From Pogonophryne albipinna (lineage: Eukaryota > Chordata > Actinopteri > Perciformes > Artedidraconidae), in NCBI GenBank assembly GCA_028583405.1, contig CM053248.1, forward strand, positions 21,879,139 to 21,943,138: a stretch of 64,000 nucleotides of DNA, given 5' to 3'. The notes beneath the pieces were generated by a model. It was not told the DNA's origin. It was given only the letters and a program-made list of their open reading frames with translations, and searched no databases. The position numbers and the translations under genes are program-made. Positions 1 through 10,682 of the stretch are shown here, one piece after another. The number at the start of each line of letters is the position of its first letter. Position 1 is the stretch's first letter.

Positions 1-113
1 ACAATCCTTTGCCGTAACAAAGCTAATGCAGGCACACGTTTGTGACTCCAGATGGCACAATTGTGCGTGTGGGGAGCCTTGCAGTAGAAAATTCGACTGT
101 AGCTCCGCCACTG
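1..113. mobile_element. hAT-type element, right terminal fragment
   Basis: The segment ends in CTCCGCCACTG, the usual right terminus of fish hAT elements. Positions 65-100 match the subterminal part of the large hAT at about 29896-29935 (shared core GTGCGTGTGGGGAG, then GCAGTAGAAAATTC). Its left part lies outside the window, so length and duplication cannot be judged. Family membership is inferred from the matching core. Confidence 0.5.
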
Positions 114-174
114 TGGGCTAAGCCCCGAATGTTTCCAGGTCCAGGCGACGCCCCTGCGTGAGTCATGGGCCCCT

Positions 175-323
175 TCTCATTTCTCTAACTCCCCTCCTCG
201 ACTCCCCTCCTCGACTCCTATCCTCGAGACTTAGTCCCGCCCACAGGAGATGCGAGCCGAGGAGCCGAGGAGGGGAACCGAGGAGAGAGGAGGGGAAGCA
301 GCAGGCGGTTAGAGAAATGAGAA
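175..323. repeat. Palindromic GAGG-rich MITE-like repeat
   Basis: The arms TTCTCATTTCTCTAAC and GTTAGAGAAATGAGAA are exact inverted copies about 120 bases apart. The interior is an imperfect palindrome of CTCCTCGACTCCC against GAGGAGGGGAACCGAGG. A similar GAGGAGTCGAGGAGGGGAAA segment lies at 39290-39500. It looks like a short non-autonomous DNA element; the superfamily is unknown. Reading frames across it are compositional only. Confidence 0.45.
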
Positions 324-503
324 CTCCTCTCCTCTGAGCGGTCATTTTAAAGAGACGTCCATTAATGATGACAGGAGGCACAGCAGCCCTCTGTCTGATG
401 GACAGATGTGATCATGACGACTTATTTACTTTGATTCATTCACAGTGCGGTATAATGAGACAATAACAGGCTACAGATGCGGACACACACACACATACAT
501 ATA

Positions 504-659
504 TATACAACCAGAGCATCTTATCGTGTCAGTCACGTTCTTGCGAAACACATGAAGTCTTTCAAAGACGGCGAAGTTGTGAAAGAAGCATTCCTGGAGG
601 CTGCCGACGCGCTTTTTGGGGACAGTAAAAATAACAGAAGCATTTCAACAGGTTTTTGA
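504..659 (+). pseudogene. hAT transposase fragment (GTF2IRD2/ZBED-like)
   Basis: The reading frame contains SYRVSHVLAKHMKSFKDGEV followed by VKEAFLEAADALFGDSKNN. This resembles the conserved block just after the N-terminal zinc finger in domesticated hAT transposases of the GTF2IRD2, FAM200 and ZBED5 type, where a similar SYR/KVSxxLAKxxKPFxDGE stretch occurs. Only about 45 codons survive. The zinc finger before it and the RNase H-like catalytic core and dimerisation domain after it are missing, and the frame closes at TGA (657-659). An element terminus at 1330 suggests that 504-1330 is one deleted hAT copy. I infer a dead transposase relic, not a host exon. Confidence 0.6.
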
Positions 660-1330
660 TATAATAAAAACTCAAGTTGGATACCGTTATTAATCAGCAG
701 TAAGTTTTAGTTTTTTTTAACTTATTCATTATAGTTATTGTACAAAATGGTATAAGAATGCAAACTTAAATTGATTATAGTCTATCATCAATTCAGGTTA
801 AGAAACTAGTGTTGCTTGCATCCTATTTTAAAGGCATTTATTTTTATACTCTACTAAAATGCAACAAAAAAAGGGTTTGATTCTATTAATTTTGTCTTTT
901 ATTGCACTTTGGCAGCAGATTCCTGTGTAGCTTCAGATCTGAGTTGTCTTATTAGTAAGCCTAATTTTAATGGCAAAGAAAGGGTTCAGAGTCTTTTCTT
1001 TTTTTCCTGTGTCAGCACTGTTCAATGTTTCTTGAAAACATTACCCACTGTAGTGAGGTGTGAATAAACTCCAACTCTGTATCAACAACACTGTTGTGTA
1101 GCTTCAGTTAAATACTTGTATGTGTGTAGATTAGAAAGAGGTAAGATAAAGGATCTGCAGTATTTTATGAAGTATTAATCGTAGAAAGGTCAGTTTTATA
1201 CAAGCAGAAGTGTGTATTTACCTGGTAGTAGGCTGTCAGTAATGGCTACGCCTCTATTTGGACTGGTAGATCTCGGCAGACTGGCAACTTTAAAAGTAGC
1301 TCTCGGTTCAAAAAAGGTTGGGCACCCCTG
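660..1330 (+). mobile_element. Deleted hAT copy, non-coding part and right terminus
   Basis: No coding sequence is visible from 660 to about 1225. From 1229 the sequence runs GGCTGTCAGTAATGGCTACG and ends in AGGTTGGGCACCCCTG (1315-1330), the inverse of the CAGGGGTGCCCAACCT terminus common in Charlie-like hATs. The copia sequence begins immediately after it, so this element marks where the copia copy loses its 5' part. No left terminus was found. Confidence 0.5.
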
Positions 1331-2678
1331 GTGTAGCAGAAGGAAGAGGGGATGCTGTTGTTATTATGGTGGACAGCATGGGGAAAAGACACAAAACAAC
1401 TCTGAATAAGGCGTTGTACATCCCATCGTACCCCCAAGACATTTTTTCTGTGAAAGCAGCTACTACCAAAAGAGCAACGGTAACCTTCAAGCAGGGCAAA
1501 GACGTCCTACAACACAAAGACGGTACACATTTTCACATTTATGAATTGAACAGACTTTATTTCTTGAACACAGTAAATGATGAATGTGATGACCAATGCA
1601 ATAGGTGTTATGATTTACAGATATGGCATGAGATCCTAGGACACTGTAATTATGATGATATTCAGAAGTTACAGAATGTTTTAATGGCATGTCAGTTAAG
1701 GGTAAGGTAAACAAACCTCCACATTGTGATGTATGCACTAAAGGGAAGTTTACCCAAACCAGGAACAGGGAGCCTGATGTAAGAGCCAGAGCAGCTCTAG
1801 AGTTGGTGCACACAGATATAGCAGGACCAGTAGATCCGCAATCCAGAGAATGCTTTAAGTATGCTTTATCATTCACAGATGATTACTCCAGTGCAGTGTT
1901 TGTGTATTTCCTTAAAAACAAAAGTGACACAGTGCAAGCAACAGAGAGATTTCTGGCCGATACTGACCCATACGGGAAAGTAAAATGTATCAGGTCAGAC
2001 AATGGCACAGAGTTCACAGGGAAACATTACCAAGCATTACTATGCAGTAATAAGATTAGACATGAAAAGTCAGCACCGTATTCCCCACATCAAAATGGCA
2101 CTGCTGAGAGGAATTGGCGCACACTTTTTGACATGGCCAGGTGCATGCTTATAGAAAATGAGATGCCAAAAAGTATGTGGACCTATGCAGTACAGACAGC
2201 AGCTGTAGCAAGGAATAGATGCTTTAACAACCGCACAAAACAGACACCTTAATTTATGCTGACAGGTAGACGGCCTAACCTGTCCAGAATGCACAAGTTT
2301 GGGTCAGTGTGCTATGCCTATAAGCAAGACAAAAAGAAACTGGACTCAAGGTGTGAAGAGGGAATTTCTGTTGGATATGAGAAAAATAGTCCAGCCTACA
2401 TGGTCTATTTCCCTGACAGTGGAAAAGTGCAAAAATCTAGACTTGTGAAGTTTGTGACCAAGACCAATTCAGAAAGAGAAACACAAACAGAAACCGTCTC
2501 TGATGATGACTTTGAGGTACAGAACAAATCTGGCAAAATCAAGCGTGATACTAACGTTAGTCCAGTATCTATACCTGTGTTAACAGAGACAGAAGAGTGA
2601 GCTTGGGCGTTATCCTTCAAGAGTGAGGAAGAAGCCAGCTTACTTATGTACCAGTGTATGTGGTAAGGAAAGTGAGGA
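1331..2678 (+). pseudogene. Ty1/copia gag-pol relic, protease end to integrase
   Basis: This is the first half of a Copia (Pseudoviridae-like) polyprotein. It opens in the tail of the protease region, then shows the GAG-pre-integrase zinc module (LGHCNYDDIQKL, with the paired cysteines in CDVCTKGKF). The integrase core follows with all three acidic residues visible: VHTDIAGPV, IRSDNGTEF and NGTAERN. Decay is clear: a frameshift near 1690, an in-frame TAA at 2250 just before FMLTGRRPN, and another frameshift near 2598. The 5' LTR, gag and protease core are lost at the hAT boundary (1330). The frame ends where a Ty3/gypsy LTR begins; RT and RNase H reappear at 7371. Copia elements are far rarer than Ty3/gypsy in fish. 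Confidence 0.9.
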
Positions 2679-3178
2679 TGTCATAGTCTGCTCCATCATT
2701 CACCAGTAGTTTTCCATTCACCTGTCTCACCTGTTTTCCACACCCACTCGTTAGCTCACTCTCTTTCTCTTCTGCACCCATTAGCTTCTGCCAGTATTTA
2801 AACTCGCACCTTACACACACTCTTTGCCAGATTGTACTTTGCCTCATGCTTGTCTTTCCCGCGTTTGATACCAGATTGCCTACCCGGTTCCGACCCTGCC
2901 TGTCCTCGATCTGCCTGCTCTGCCTGTTCCCTGATCCTGCCTGTCCCTCGACTATCCTGTCTGGCCTGTTATCCGACCCTGCCTGTATCTACGCTGACCG
3001 CCTCGCTTACTCCCTGACTCTCTGCCTGTCCCTGACTCACCTTCTGCCCGCTGTCCTCTGGTGCGTTAAACTGCTCGGTTGGTATTCCTCAGATCCAGTG
3101 GAATCTCCAATACAGTTTATTACCAATTCTCCTTGGTTTCTCGAGTGCTGCATTTGGGTTCTCCTTAAGATTGTGACA
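2679..3178 (+). repeat. Ty3/gypsy 5' LTR
   Basis: The segment begins TGTCATAG and ends TTGTGACA, giving the inverted TGTCA/TGACA tips usual for gypsy LTRs in fish. A TATTTAAA box lies at 2795-2802, followed by the C/T-rich R-U5 region with repeated CCTGCCTGTCC-type blocks. The gag ATG at 3197 follows a short primer-binding leader. No 3' LTR was found, because the element stops inside pol at about 7370. Confidence 0.75.
2795..2802 (+). promoter_or_regulatory. TATA-like box of the Ty3/gypsy LTR
   Basis: TATTTAAA sits in the 5' third of the LTR, followed within about 20-40 bases by the probable start of R. Position and context fit a pol II LTR promoter; activity cannot be judged. Confidence 0.45.
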
Positions 3179-3196
3179 GAACAATCTGGCCAGAAC

Positions 3197-4364
3197 ATGG
3201 ACCCAGCGCACTCCTCTTCACCTAGAGACCGTTTCGAGAGAGTTGAGGACGCTCTCCAGAGGCAGGAAGCCTCGATAGCCGCCCTGGCCACCGAGGCTCA
3301 TCATGCTAACTCTTCACATGACCAGACGCACTGCGGTCAAGCCAGCCGTCTTTCACTTTTGCGTGGTCAAACCAACCGCCCCTGTATTTCGAGTGCGCGA
3401 TTAGTTACAGGTTTACGGTAATGCAATAAAAACAACCCGGGGAAGCTGGACGTTTCGTATGTGCAGTATTATATATTTGACGCTAACCTATTTATCTGCA
3501 CAGCTACAGCAGCTAACGGCTACTGTGCAGCAGCTAGTGGCAGGAGTGGCCGCTCCAGCGCCTCTTCCTATGCCGTCGACACCCCCTTCTGCATCACCTC
3601 TGATGGGATTTACCCCGGAGCCTCGGGTGGGAACTCCGGAGCGCTACGCCGGGGAACCGGAGGGCTGCAGCCCGTTTCTTACGAACTGTTCTATCCTGTT
3701 TGCGCTGCAGCCACACACTTTCGCTTCTGAAGCTGCTCGTGTGGCGTTCACGGTCAATCATTTGACTGGGAAAGCCCGACTGTGGGGCACAGCGGAATGG
3801 GAGCAACAAACACCCGCCTGCTCTTCGTTCCCCGCTTTTTCTACGGAGCTGCGCAAGGTGTTTGGACCCGTGTCTGTGGGTCCAGACGCTGCAGGAGGAC
3901 TACTGAACCTGAGCCAGGGTAATGGATCTGTGGTGGATTATGCCATTGAGTTTCGTACCCAGAGCCGCCTCAGCAACTGGAATTCTGCAGCCCAGTGTGA
4001 CGCCTATCTGCGTGGTTTGGCGGATTACATTAAAGACGAGCTGGTGTCGTTTGATCTGCCCAATTCACTGGATGGGTTGATTGAACTGACTTCCCGCATG
4101 GATCGGCGCATCCAGACATGGAGACGGGAGTGACGATCGGAGGGTGTTCAACATGCCTGGGCGCCCCGACGTCCGAGTTTGGTTGCGACTCCTCACCTCA
4201 CTCCAGAGCCGCAACCAGGGGGGGATGAGCCCATGCAGGTGGGTCGCACCAACCTCACTTTGGAGGAACGTGAGCATCGCAGACGTCGTAACCTGTGTCT
4301 CTACTGCGGCCGGGCCGGCCATTTTGTTTCTCACTGCCCGGTAAAAGGCAAGGCTCAGCAGTAA
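3197..4364 (+). pseudogene. gag: Ty3/gypsy gag, disrupted
   Basis: The start ATG follows the LTR and leader, giving MDPAHSSSPRDRFERVEDAL, the usual opening of fish gypsy Gag, with a coiled-coil-like stretch. Between about 3320 and 3485 the frame is lost in a segment that looks inserted or rearranged and ends in a CTGCACAG acceptor-like sequence. Gag then resumes in another frame with LQQLTATVQQLV and a capsid-like region (FTPEPRVGTPERYAGEPEGC onward). A TGA at 4131-4133 interrupts it, where an arginine CGA would fit. The nucleocapsid follows in the same frame, with the CCHC knuckle [14 protein letters not shown] near 4297-4338, ending at 4364. Pol lies in the -1 frame and overlaps this end, so a -1 frameshift is the likely ancestral link. 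It cannot make full-length Gag. Confidence 0.88.
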
Positions 4365-7300
4365 TGGGGAACATACTGGTGAGCCAAACCCCTGGATTTG
4401 TTCCCACTCAGAGACCATTGAGCCACGCCAGGTTGCTATTACCGGATAGCTCTCAGGCTCTTGCTGTTTTTATTGACTCTGGTTCGGACGCGAATATTAT
4501 GGACGAGAAGCTTATGCTGCAGTTGGGAATAGACCGGGTTCTTTTGTCTCGCCCAGTTCCAGCCAACGCCTTAGACGGTCACCTGCTGGGGACAGTGACT
4601 CATCAGACTGTACCCGTTCACATGCTCCTGTCTGGGAAACATCACAAAACTATTCAGTTTCATGTTCTCCGGTCTCCACATATTCCGCTGATCCTGGGTT
4701 ATCCATGGCTCCGCCGCCACAACCCTAACATTGACTGGGAGACTGGAGCCATTTTGGGTTGGAGTCCTTCTTGTCATCTGATCTGCCTGAAACAGGCTGC
4801 CGCGCCTCAGCGTTCGGTGAACCCCAGCCAAGTTCCAGATGTTACAGGGGTTCCACCGGAATATCTGGACTTCAAGGAAGTATTCAGCAAGTCGAGGGCT
4901 ACTTCCTTACCACCACACCGGCCCTACGACTGTGCCATCGACCTGCATCCCGGCACCAGCCCTCCCAGGGGTCGATTGTACTCCCTGTCTGCTCCGGAAA
5001 GAGTTTCCATGGAGACTTATATCAATGACTCTCTGGCGGCTGGGATTATTCGCCCGTCCTCATCACCTGCTGGCGCAGGGTTCTTCTTTGTGGAGAAGAA
5101 GGACAAGACCCTAAGGCCCTGTATCGACTTTCGGGGTCTTAATGACATTACGATCAAGAATCGATACCCACTACCTCTTATCTCTTCTGCATTCGAGTTG
5201 CTGCAGGGAGCAACCATATTCACAAAGCTGGACTTGCGTAACGTGTACCACTTGGTACGTATTCGCAAGGGGGATGAGTGGAAGACCGCCTTCAACACCA
5301 CCTCGGGGCACTACGAGTACCTAGTCATGCCTTTTGGGCTTACCAACGCCCCTGCAGTATTCCAGGCGTTGGTAAATGATGTGCTCCGAGACATGTTGGA
5401 CCGACACGTGTTTGTTTACTTGGATGACATCCTGATCTTTTCCAAGAAGCTGAAAGAACACGTGCACCACGTCCAGGCGGTTCTCACGAGATTGCTCGAG
5501 AACTCGCTGTTTGTTAAAACGGAGAAGTGCGAGTTTCACACATCCTCTGTCTCTTTTCTGGGATACATCGTGGGACAGGGGAGCATCGAGATGGATCCTT
5601 CCAAGGTTGATGCAGTCACTTCCTGGCCGGTTCCAGAATCCCGGAAGCGGCTACAACAGTTCCTCGGGTTCGCCAACTTCTACCGGAGGTTCATTCGTGG
5701 ATACAGTACCTTGGCCGCTCCTCTCACAGCCCTGACCTCCTCTAAGGTTATGTTCCAGTGGTCCTCCTCGGCTGAGGAGGCGTTCCAGAACCTTAAGGCC
5801 AGGTTCACCTCCGCCCCCATCCTCCGAGTACCCAATCCTGTAAGACAGTTCGTTTTGGAGGTGGATGCTTCTGATATGGGGGTGGGAGCCATCCTGTCTC
5901 AGCGAGCAATGAACAGCCAAAAACTCCATCCCTGTGCTTTCTTTTCAAGGCGTTTGAATCCAGCGGAAAGAAATTATAATGTGGGAAACCAGGAGCTGCT
6001 AGCAGTGAAGTTGGCTCTGGAGGAGTGGCGTCACTGGCTCGAGGGGACCAGTCAACCTTTCCTGGTGTGGACCGACCACAAGAATTTGGAGTACATCCGG
6101 TCGGCCCGCAGACTGAATTCCCGACAGGCTAGATGGGCCCTTTTCTTCACTCGGTTCAATTTCTCCCTCTCCTACCGCCCTGGTTCTCGGAACATTAAGG
6201 CTGACGCTCTTTCTCGTCAGTTTGGAGAGGGAGGTAACATTCCCAGGGGCTTGGACACCATCCTTCCGACTCCTCAGCTCGTCGCCGCCCTCATCTGGGA
6301 GGTGGAGGAGAGGGTCAAGGCCGCCCGGCAGGACCAGCTGGGACCCAGTGCCTGTCCTCCGAACCACCTGTTCGTTCCGCAGACGTTGAGGTCTGATGTT
6401 ATCCAGTTGGCTCATAACTCCAGACTCACCTGCCATCCTGGGATCCAACGTACATGGGAGGTAGTCCAGCAAAGGTTCTGGTGGGCAACACTTAAGGAGG
6501 ACACCAGGGAATTTGTTAATGCCTGCCCTGTTTGCAATCAAAACAAGTCTTCTCACCAAGCTCCTGCTGGTCTCCTACGACCTCTGCCTATCCCTCATCG
6601 CCCCTGGTCTCACATTTCTCTGGACTTTGTTACTGGTCTGCCACCGTCCAACGGACACACTGCCATCTTGACGGTGGTAGACCGATTCAGTAAGATGGCT
6701 CATTTTGTGCCGATACCCAAGCTCCCCTCAGCTAAAGAGACGGCGGAGCTGGTCCTGCTCCATGTGTTCCGGCTCCATGGGCTGCCTACTGATGTGGTTT
6801 CCGATCGTGGTCCTCAATTTACCTCGGTGTTCTGGAGGGAATTCTGCACGCTCCTTGGGGCCACGGTCAGTCTGTCATCCGGTTTCCATCCGCAATCCAA
6901 CGGTCAGACAGAAAGAAAGAACCAGGAGATGGAGACGACCTTACGCTGTATAGTCTCCAAGCACCCAGCGGCCTGGGCTAAACAACTGCTCTGGGTCGAG
7001 TACGCCCACAACACTCTGGTCAGTTCGGCCACCAAGCTGTCCCCATTTCAGTGTGCTTACGGGTTTCAACCCCCTCTGTTTTCGGGCCCTGGAGAGGGAG
7101 GTTACCTGTCCGTCCGTCCAGGCTTTCATCCGTCGACAAGGACCTGGAATCAAGCCCGGAGAACTCTCGTTTGTTCGGCCAACCGGTACGCCTCCTCTGC
7201 CAACCGCCGACGTTCCAAAGCACCTGTCTACCAGGTGGGCCAAAAGGTATGGCTTTCCTCCCGGGATATTCCTTTACGGGTGGATTCGAAGAAGCTTGCA

Positions 7301-7370
7301 CCTAGATTCATTGGATCTTTTGAGATTGTCAGGATAATCAATCCCGCAGCAGTAAGGCTAAGACTGCCTC
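4295..7370 (+). CDS. pol: Ty3/gypsy pol (PR-RT-RH-IN), open but 3'-truncated
   Basis: An open frame of about 1,025 gypsy codons shows domains in order: aspartic protease (DSGSDAN, residues 61-67), reverse transcriptase with YLDD at 375-378, RNase H ([12 protein letters not shown] near 520; [10 protein letters not shown] near 592; DALSRQF near 637), the H-H-C-C integrase zinc module (HPGIQRTW to CPVCNQNK, about 707-745) and the integrase core with [15 protein letters not shown] and [10 protein letters not shown] holding the D, D and E residues. No internal stop breaks the frame, unlike the neighbouring gag and the copia host. It ends within the C-terminal integrase/chromodomain region at [11 protein letters not shown] and fuses directly to copia sequence in another frame, running on to a stop at 7420. 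The real start would be by -1 frameshift from gag; the ATG at 4295 is only the first in frame. It cannot complete transposition alone, lacking the 3' end and 3' LTR. Confidence 0.92.
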
Positions 7371-8711
7371 GGAGTCAAAACAATGGGTTATTGCAATGGA
7401 TGAGGAAATGCAATCACTAAAAGAAAATGACACATTTATCCTGACCAACTTACCTCGGGGTGAGAAAGCAGTGGGGGGTAAATGGGTGTATGATATCAAG
7501 ACCAATGTTGATGGGTTCGAAAGATACAAGGCACGATATGTAGCCAAGGGATACAGTCAGAAGAGGGGTGAAAACTATGATGAGACATTTTCACCTATCG
7601 CTAACCTCACCAGTATCAGAGTGTTAATGCAAAAAGCAGCACAGGAAAATCTGATTTTACACCAAATGGATGTTAAAACTGCTTATCTACATGCACCAAT
7701 AGACTGTGAGATATACATGGAACAGCCAGAAGGTTTTGAGGTAAAATCCAGTAAAGGTGAAAAGTTGGTGTACAAGCTAGAAAAGTCACTATATGGGCTT
7801 AAACAGTCAGGCAGAAATTGGAACAAAAATGCTGCATGAGTATTTGAGTGAAAAAGAGTTCCTACAGAACCCGGCTGACCATTGTGTTTGCACAAAAGAA
7901 ACTGGAAAGTGATAATGATAATATGGGTTGATGACATAATCATTGCAGCTAGTGATAACAATGCATTAAAAGTTGTTAAAGAGATGCTCACAGCTAAATT
8001 CAGGATGAAAGACTTGGGGAAACTAAAACATTTCCTGGGCATTGATTTTGATCAAACTGATTCATGTGTAAAGATGTCACAGAAGAAATATGTGAACAAA
8101 ATACTTGAAAGGTTTAACATGCAGGATTGTAAACCGAGAGCGACACCTTGTGAGCAAAAACTGAACTACTTAGATGATGCTGTACCGATGAAGGATGTTA
8201 GAATGTGCAGAGAAGCAGTATAGGTAGCCTGATCTGCCTAGCTGTGTGCACGAGGCCTGATTTGAGTTTTGTTGTCAGTAAACTGTCCCTGTTTTTTTCT
8301 GAGCCGACAGAAGAGCAATGGACTACTGTAAAATATGTACTGAGATATTTGAAAGTTACAATCGACAGGGAACTGTGTTACCGGAAATGTAAGAGTGAAA
8401 AGCATACAGCGATGCAGATTGTGCTGCTGATCTAACCGACAGACTCGTATGTCAGGTTATTGTGTTAGCCTTAATGAGAGCGGGCCACTGGTTTCCTGGA
8501 AAACCAAAAAGCAGCCAACTGTCGCTTTATCAACTTGTGAAGCTGAATATATGGCTTTAGCAGCTACTATGCAGGAGTGTATGTACTTAATACAACTACT
8601 AGAGGGCATTGACAAATGTGAATATACACTACCTACGATTACGAAGACAACCAGGGCACAATAGCGTTGGCAAAGAATCCTGTTAACAGACAGAGATGCA
8701 AGCATATTGAT
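7371..8711 (+). pseudogene. Ty1/copia RT and RNase H, second half of the split element
   Basis: Copia reading resumes with [20 protein letters not shown], the start of the RT domain (RVT_2 type). It continues with KWVYDIKTNVDG, KARYVAKGYSQKRG, FSPIANLTSIRVL and MDVKTAYLHAPI. Frameshifts occur near 7840 and near 8210-8220. The RT active site reads IWVDDIIIA. The KDLGKLKHFLGIDF and DLSFVVSKLSLFF blocks follow, then RNase H with VSWKTKKQPTVALSTCEAEY (about 8490-8550). The frame is lost at 8662-8664, though typical codons continue in another frame to about 8710. No 3' LTR is present; the next sequence is a hAT terminus. The first half lies at 1331-2678 on the same strand, so both halves come from one copia copy interrupted by the gypsy element. 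Confidence 0.88.
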
Positions 8712-8997
8712 AGGGCTCAACACTAACTTTTAAAAGTGGTTGCCAGGCTGGCAACCAGGCATCAGCTTTTGGCTGCCAAAACTGAAAATACGGTTGCCAT
8801 TTTTAGTCACCTTATATTTTAAATAATTAAGATACTATACAGTTATACATCAACTTAATAATAAACATGTGACACAAAAGAATGTTCAAATGCTTTACAA
8901 TAAGTAATTAACACACTTATTTGAAACTTAAGTGGTAGTAAACTTGTCCACTCTCAATTGCTGGTATACTAAATACCAGCAGTGCAGCTGTTGTTCT

Positions 8998-9144
8998 TCA
9001 CAGATCCCTCAAAAATGAATTGAGCAAGTCACTAGTTTCTTGGTCATCCGTTGTCTCCCTTTCAAATGTGGGTTTTCTTGACCTTTGTGCTGACCCCCAC
9101 CATAGATCCATTGGCCCTTCAGCATTGAAGTCTTGGATTGGCCA
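8998..9144 (-). pseudogene. hAT transposase C-terminal exon relic
   Basis: On the minus strand the frame reads DFNAEGPMDLWWGSAQRSRK, then a short acidic tail, and stops at TGA (9000-8998). A motif of the form PxxAVDLWWxxxxRSRRP near the C-terminus is characteristic of hAT proteins related to ZNF862-like genes of fish. The upstream hAT dimerisation domain is missing. The assignment rests on one short motif, but the flanking termini and the matching first exon upstream support it. Confidence 0.5.
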
Positions 9145-9378
9145 GACTAATACATTTCTAATGTTAAATAAATGAAAACCATTCGCAGTTAAGAATTAGA
9201 TATTAATTATTAATGCTGAAAATTACCTTTAATATGTCTAACTATATTTAAAATGTGTTACCTTTTTATAGAAGTGATTATATTTGTATGCCAATATTTT
9301 CCTATGGTAAAGTTTCGTTTAGCACTTTTATTTTGGTAGTAATAAGATCGGGACTCTTATTTTGAAGGAACTTTTACC

Positions 9379-9526
9379 GGAAGTGAATGGACAACATTCC
9401 TCTTTGCTTTTGTTTGGGTTCACCTTGCGCTTTATCAGTTGAATCACTTTGAACATTCGTTTGAGATGTTGACGGGTTGGCCGAACTTTTTACCCCACAG
9501 TCAAACAACTTAATTTGCTTCGCCAT
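9379..9526 (-). pseudogene. hAT transposase N-terminal exon relic
   Basis: The minus-strand start ATG at 9526 gives MAKQIKLFDCGVKSSANPST, then a polar, serine- and lysine-rich stretch ending KQKQRGMLSIHF before a possible splice donor (G/GTAAAAG). Short first exons of this style (KQxxLFxCGVK) begin many ZNF862-like hAT transposases. No zinc finger is visible. Without the missing central exons it is non-functional. Confidence 0.4.
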
Positions 9527-10084
9527 TTTTTGTAAAACAAACACACGGCGCACCGCGCACGCGAGTAAACGTGCATCGCTTTCTGACTCCGTAATCACAC
9601 CAATGCACGTGCAACTTAAGTATCAGGTTCCGATTCAGGTTTCGCAAAGAGCATTGTCCACATCGAGACGTGTAACATTTAACCACACCTTGGAGCGCTT
9701 CTCTCCGGCATCCCCGCCTTGTGTTGCTGCATGTAGCAGCCGCGTGTGTGTAAACTGCCCCGCCCCCTCGCACACAGATGGGGGAGAGAGAGATCTCGTC
9801 TCGATTGGAAAGATCGAAAATACATCATAGACGCATATTTTTGTCTTTTTGCATATTAGAAACGAGTTGGCGACACTAAGACTGCGATATAATGTTTTTG
9901 TAGCAATAATACATTACATATTTTTTAAATGTCTCCAGTACCGATAAAAAGACCGATAACGTTGGAGCTTAACGGCGTGTAAAACACACGTGATGACGTC
10001 ACCAACGAATCGACGACTGAATTAGTTGCCAACTAATTTGGTCATTGATTTTAATCGATTAAGTCGATTAGTTGTTGCACCCCT

Positions 10085-10182
10085 AGTTCTATGGCACGTC
10101 TCTACTGGGAATTGTAGTTTTAAAAGACGTTTTCGTATTTCCCATAAGAAGTTGCCAGTATTAAACTGTGTACATCCCTGGA
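10085..10182 (+). repeat. Fragment of the P-like long-TIR family
   Basis: TTCTATGGCACGTCTCTACT followed by GGGAATTGTAGTTTTAAAAG matches the inverted strand at about 55560-55615 and, less closely, 15012-15050. All lie in the family described at 13690-16418 and 48749-56304. Only about 100 bases are present here, next to a hAT terminus. Confidence 0.6.
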
Positions 10183-10682
10183 GGTTTAGGGGATAGGAAA
10201 CACTCAAATTTAAAACATATAATTAATAAATGGGTGAAAATTGCTTGTGCCCATAATGGGCAGCATTAATATATACCCACATGACAGCTAAGGTCAGATG
10301 AGCTTTATGTAACAGCTGGTCTTATGTCTGTGACCCCTCCTGTTGTTAATTGATAAGCCTGAAACATGCACTTGTCAAGGTTCAGAGGCACATTTTGCAA
10401 ATATGGCAGTAGCCATCGATCATCTTAAGATAAGATATACTTTATTGATCCTAAGTTGGAAACATTTGCGTTACATCAGCATGTGTAACAGTTGTAAATA
10501 TGCAGTGTGTTTATTTGTAAATCATTTAATCACACAAATTCTGTGTTTTATATTTAATAATTCTGTGTTCTTCATTTATAGAATGTTCAATACCTGACAC
10601 GGTCGGAGATGAAAAACCTGGGTCGCAGGTTCCTCAACAGTGCATTACAAGACATCTATCAATATGTGTGTATACCTCCACC
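10183..10682. other. Non-coding stretch with a LINE/SINE tail
   Basis: No supported gene is seen. At 10427-10455, AAGATAAGATATACTTTATT followed by GATCCTAAG is the 3' tail motif of fish non-LTR elements in inverse orientation. The rest is AT-rich and unassigned. Confidence 0.45.

Larger units (their letters stand above)
8712..10084 (-). mobile_element. Internally deleted hAT element (ZNF862-like)
   Basis: The left end reads AGGGCTCAACACTAAC and the right end, inverted, AGGGGTGCAACAACTAATC; the resemblance is imperfect but typical of hAT termini. Between them the minus strand holds a first exon (9526 to about 9379) and a last exon (9144-8998) in the right order for a hAT gene with its middle deleted. 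I did not find matching 8-bp flanks (left ATATTGAT, right AGTTCTAT), so this may be two fused fragments. It truncates the copia 3' end. Confidence 0.5.

Noticed and set aside
163..381. 72-codon minus-strand frame at the left edge
   Set aside because: It lies in the GAGG-rich palindrome and reads as low-complexity Arg/Gly/Ser.
8712..10084. Clear 8-bp target duplication for this hAT
   Set aside because: The flanks ATATTGAT and AGTTCTAT differ at most positions, so I did not claim one.
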